Of a DNA stretch of 64,000 nt, positions 60,034 through 64,000 are shown one piece after another. A program made the position numbers and the translations under genes. Position 1 is the first letter of the stretch. Each line of letters opens with the position of its first letter. The notes beneath the pieces were generated by a model. That model was not told where the DNA came from. It did not search any database and saw only the letters and a list, made by a program, of their open reading frames with translations. The stretch comes from Coniella vitis (Eukaryota > Ascomycota > Sordariomycetes > Diaporthales > Schizoparmaceae): assembly GCA_011317545.1 (NCBI GenBank), contig WUJK01000012.1, positions 1,129,001 through 1,193,000 of the forward strand, given 5' to 3'.

Positions 60034-60573
60034 TATAACGGGCTAGCTCTTATAGGGTTCTAGGAATTAACTAACGTTCCTACGGCCGTCTCCGATATAC
60101 GTACGGAACCCTTCGCTTAGGCGGTTAAAGCAAAAGATACGCAATCTTCTAAACGGAAATAGAAGATTCTAATTAACTTATTAGGCATATCGGGCGAAGG
60201 CAATATTATAGCTTAGTAGGCCTATAATATTACCTTCTTTCTCTCCCCCTAATAACGTCGGACCCCTAAAGCTTACCCGCGATATTGCTTTATAAGCCGA
60301 AGTTTATACGGAAGGGGTATCTAAGACTTTTAGCACTCTATAGCTCGAACTTACGACCTTAGGGTGTTTAGAAGATATATAACGGGCTAGCCCCTATAGG
60401 GCTCTAAGAATTAACTAGCGTTCCTACGGCTATCTCCGACGTATATACGGAACCCTTCGCTTAAGCGGTTAAGGCAAAAGGTACGTAATCTTCTAAACGG
60501 AAACAGAAGATTCTAGTTAACTTATTAAGCACGTTAGGCGAAGGTAATATTATAGCTTAGTAGGCTTATAATA
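60034..60573. mobile_element. Miniature LTR element, copy 1 (TRIM-like)
   Basis: 540 bases made of two direct 196-base repeats (60034-60229 and 60378-60573) around a 148-base centre. It is flanked by a perfect 5-bp duplication TACGC at 60029-60033 and 60574-60578. Ends read TATAACGGG and TATAATA. It has no coding capacity, so it must have been moved by another element. RIPed more than copy 2. Confidence 0.88.
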
Positions 60574-62054
60574 TACGCTACTAATATACTATACTCTACT
60601 TATTCGATTAGATCTATATAATAGCTATATAGGATAAAAAATAAGCTAAGGCTAATCGTACTAATATCCCTATTATTTATAATTAGTTAAACGCTAGGTA
60701 GGAGTATCGGCTAATCTAATTATATATATATAACGAATACTCGGAGGTAATTTATAACCTCTTAGTTTACCCTTTTTATAGCTTTATCCGTCTATAGATA
60801 AAAAGCGGTATTTAAGCGCTATTCTATCTTTATAAGCTTATATAATTAGTATTAAAACCCTCCTATTTAGTTTAAGCCTTAATTACTAATTATTACCTTA
60901 AGGAACTATAAAACCGCTAATAATAGTATAAGAACCGCTCTATATATACTTCCGCGCTTATACTATATATAGCTTCGAGTATAATAGCTTTTATTAATCG
61001 GTTTATAATTATTATTAAATAGGCCTCTTTTATATTATCCTTATAAGGGAGGTCGATTATAAAGTTTATAGATAACTCGCTTTATATCCGCTTAGGTATT
61101 AATAGGGGTTTAAAAAGACCCTTTTTCTAATATCTCTATACCGTCTTATATTTATAAATATTATAATTTTATATAAATCGCCGAATATTATAATATATAC
61201 CTAGCTAGAAATAGCCCCTTATTATTATCGTAATAATAATATCCCTCCCTAAATAGCTAGATAGGGTAGAATTATAAATATTCTACGTTAGTTTAATATA
61301 TAGGGGTTCCTAATCCGGTAATTAGAGCTATTTACGGAATCTAAGTAATCCTTTATTATCGATTAAATACTCCGTTATAAATACCTTAATAAGCTTACCT
61401 TCGGATATTTATAAGTAAAGGGGAAAAAAGTATTTACCCCTACGGATTATACTTATAAGCTAGGAGTAAACCTTATTATATAAGGTAGTATTATCCTATA
61501 AGCGTTAAAGCTCCTCTTATATAAAAACCTTATTATCTATTAATAATAGCTCGTTATATATTATAACTTAGCTTATCTTTATTAATAATAAAAGCTAGAT
61601 TTACCTATTAATAAAGCGTTCGTTAGATATATTATATAATATATCCTATTCCCTCCTCGAGAAAGCGTTTAAACGCTTACTAGCTACTCCTATATAATAG
61701 ATTAGGTAGTATCGAAAATAAGCTATCGTCTTAGATTAGCGAACTTACCTTTCGGTAAAACGCTATAATATTATAAAATATTCGAGGTTTTTATAATCCG
61801 AGTAAATTATAAATAATAGTATAATACCCCTAAGCTTTATATCCTATATTCTTAAATAATTAATAATAGCTAATAGTTTCTTATTATAAATCTTATAATT
61901 ATACTCTACGGGGCTTAAGCGGTATAAGTAATATATTATCGGGCGGAGGATATTATACTTATCCCTTTAAGAGAGGTAGCTGCTTAATAAATACTTAGAA
62001 TAATCCGCCTTTAATACTATTTCCTTATCCGGATCCTATTAAGCGAATATAGGC

Positions 62055-62586
62055 TATGACGGGCTGGCCCCTATAGGGCTCTAGGAATTGACTAGCGTTC
62101 CTGCGGCCGTCTCCGACGTACGGAACCTTTCGCTTGGGCAGTTGAGGCAAAAGGTACGCAATCTTCTAAACACGTTTCAGAAGATCTAGTCAACTTATCA
62201 GGCACATCGGGCGAAGGTAATATTACAGCTTAGTAGGCCTATAACATCACCTCCCTTCTCTCCCTCTAATAACGTCGGACCCCTAAAGCTTACCTGCGAC
62301 GTTACTTTATAAGCCGAAGTTTATACGGAAGGGGTATCTAAGACTTTTAGTACTCCGTAGCTCGAACTTACGACCTTAGGGTGTTTAGAAGATATATAAC
62401 GGGCTAGCCCCTATAGGGCTCTAGGAATTAACTAGCGTTCCTATAGCCGTCTCCGATATACGGAACCTTTCGCTTAGGCAGTTAAGGCAAAAGGTATATA
62501 ATCTTCTGAATACGTTTCAGAAGATCTAGTTAACTTATTAGGTATATCGGGCGAAGGCAATATTATAGCTTGGTGGGCCTATGATA
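62055..62586. mobile_element. Miniature LTR element, copy 2 (TRIM-like)
   Basis: 532 bases with two direct 192-base repeats (62055-62246 and 62395-62586), a 148-base centre and a perfect duplication TAGGC at 62050-62054 and 62587-62591. The left repeat ends CCTATAACA, keeping the CA end. It holds a hairpin ATCTTCT/AGAAGAT inside each repeat and AACGTCG/CGACGTT in the centre. The left repeat is clearly less RIPed than the right. Confidence 0.9.
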
Positions 62587-64000
62587 TAGGCTTATTAATA
62601 AAAAGGCGCTTTAACTATTTAAATATAGCTTCTTCCTATTCCCTAAACTTAAATAGGACCCCCTTTTTAGTTAAGGCTAAGAGGGGCTTTATAACTTCGG
62701 AATAATTAGTAATAAATTAATAATAGAAGTTTATAAATCTTAAAAAGCTATAGACTCTTTTAATTATCTTCGGAGCCTCCTAATCGTATATAATATATAT
62801 TTTCTCGGGGTTTATATAAATCCCTACCCCCGTTTTAATAATAAAGCCTAGGTATTTCGTTTTAGTTACGCCGAATTCGTATTTAGTAATATCTAAATTT
62901 AGATCTATTACTTCGAAAGTATATAATATTAGCTTTACCTTTACTCGATAATCTTTAACCGTATTATCGGTATATATTAGAATATTATCGATATAAGCTA
63001 AATAAAAGATATCTAGATAGGGGCGTAGAGTATTATTAATATAGCGCTAGAATATTATAGGAGCGCTTATAAATCCGAATAAGATTATTAGTTATTCGAA
63101 GAGGCTATACCTTATATAAAAGGCGGTCTTCTACTTATCTTATTCCTTAATATAAAGCTTATAAAATACTACTTATATATCGAGCTTAATAAAATATTTA
63201 GTATTTATAATATTAGATAGGGTTTCTTTAATAAGGGGGAGCGGGTAATAATTAGCTTCCGAGATAGCGTTAAGCGTATAATAATTTATATAAAAATAAA
63301 GGCCGCCCCTTAGTTTCTTAATAAAGATTATAGGAGCTTCTATTAAAGAGCTATTAGCTCTAATATAGCTTATATTAAATAGCTCGGTAAGAGTCTTCCT
63401 TAATATAATAAATTCTTCTCTAGATATCCCGTATAATAGGCCCTATAAGGCGTTTATAATAAACCTATCCGCTTTCTTATATAGCCGGATCTTATAGTTT
63501 ACTCCTTTTTTATATAGCGGTAGTATAAAAGCTATTTCCTTATTAAAGAGGTTCCGGAATTCGTAATATTTTAGGGGGAGTTTCTTATTAACCGAGGATT
63601 CTACTTTCGATATTAGGGCTTTAATAATATCGGCTATTATAATACTAAAAAGCGTTATCTAAGCGGTATTTAAGCGTTTTATATACCGAACTTCGCTTTA
63701 GATAATAAGAGTATTAATAGATATATAGTTAAAGTTCTTAGGGTTATATCCTTATTCCTAAACCTCTAATCCTTTAGCTTATTTAATATTTAAGCGGTAT
63801 TTATAAGCTATATATATTACCCTTTCTCTTTCTATTTAAGGTTTTCTTAAACCGAGGTTATATTAAAGGCGGGGGATTATATAAGACTAAATATAATATA
63901 AATACCTATTTAAATCTATATTAAGGTAAGTTATATAGCGGATAACGGGCTACTTATATAATATTCTCTCCTTTAACGATTAATAAAGGGTCCTAAGCGA

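Larger units (their letters stand above)
51566..64000 (-). mobile_element. Element E: RIP-mutated Gypsy retrotransposon, runs off the right edge
   Basis: Minus-strand remnants in order are reverse transcriptase about 63,400-62,930 (active site near 62,999-62,979 reading AYIDNILIY, preceded by PYLDIF), RNase H about 62,040-61,600 and integrase about 61,250-60,900. A chromodomain-like piece lies at about 52,080-51,930 with VK..K.IG and NYYPNLK followed by LK.F. D sits between integrase and chromodomain. Gag and the right LTR would lie beyond 64,000, and I did not find the left LTR. Extent is therefore inferred. Confidence 0.65.

Noticed and set aside
60034..60573. Tandem duplication rather than a transposon
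   Set aside because: Perfect 5-bp target duplications and an identical layout at 62,055 with a different duplication show insertion.

Overview
This is a contig from a filamentous ascomycete (Pezizomycotina), with two sharply different halves. The evidence is short GT-AG introns of 64-264 bases with CTNAC/CTAAC-type branch sites, fungal housekeeping proteins, and a long AT-rich tract carrying the C-to-T signature of repeat-induced point mutation (RIP) at CpA/TpG. I cannot name the species; the class is also uncertain.

Positions 1 to about 31,530 are ordinary gene-bearing DNA of mixed GC content with seven protein genes that I could splice. They are a BNI4-like septin/chitin-synthase scaffold (+, 3318-5989), a DUS1-type tRNA-dihydrouridine synthase (+, 7507-9501), a SUT/GPH-family sucrose transporter (-, 11279-13427), an endosomal/vacuolar NHX1-type Na+/H+ exchanger (+, 15166-17487), acetoacetyl-CoA synthetase (-, 18105-20618), the H3K36 methyltransferase SET2 (-, 22257-25217) and an AT-hook protein (+, 29217-30348). 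They are unrelated housekeeping genes, not a cluster. Intergenic gaps are long (0.6-4 kb) and hold simple repeats and pyrimidine-rich leaders. I saw no tRNA or rRNA gene in this half.

From about 31,537 to the end (64,000) the DNA is a RIP-destroyed graveyard of nested LTR retrotransposons with no open frames. Reading LTRs, target-site duplications (TSDs) and eroded pol motifs gives this order. Element B (chromodomain Gypsy, +, 31537-51565) has a relative A (-, 31701-39327, 460-bp LTRs, TSD TATTA) inserted in its 5' LTR. It also has a smaller element C (43162-47832, 291-bp LTRs, TSD GATAT) inserted in its reverse transcriptase. Element E (Gypsy, -, 51566 to beyond the right edge) has Gypsy D (-, 52300-59803, 241-bp LTRs) between its integrase and its chromodomain. 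It also carries two tiny LTR elements (60034-60573, TSD TACGC; 62055-62586, TSD TAGGC) with 192-196-bp LTRs and only 148 bp inside.

The most interesting signals lie in this graveyard. There are matching antisense Cys-motif plus coiled-coil ORF remnants and an antisense tRNA-like Pol III box pair between chromodomain and 3' LTR in A and B. A comparable antisense Cys/low-complexity region occurs in C and D. The miniature LTR family, a GC-rich un-RIPed island inside C, and a RIP boundary that falls within the outermost LTR are also notable.
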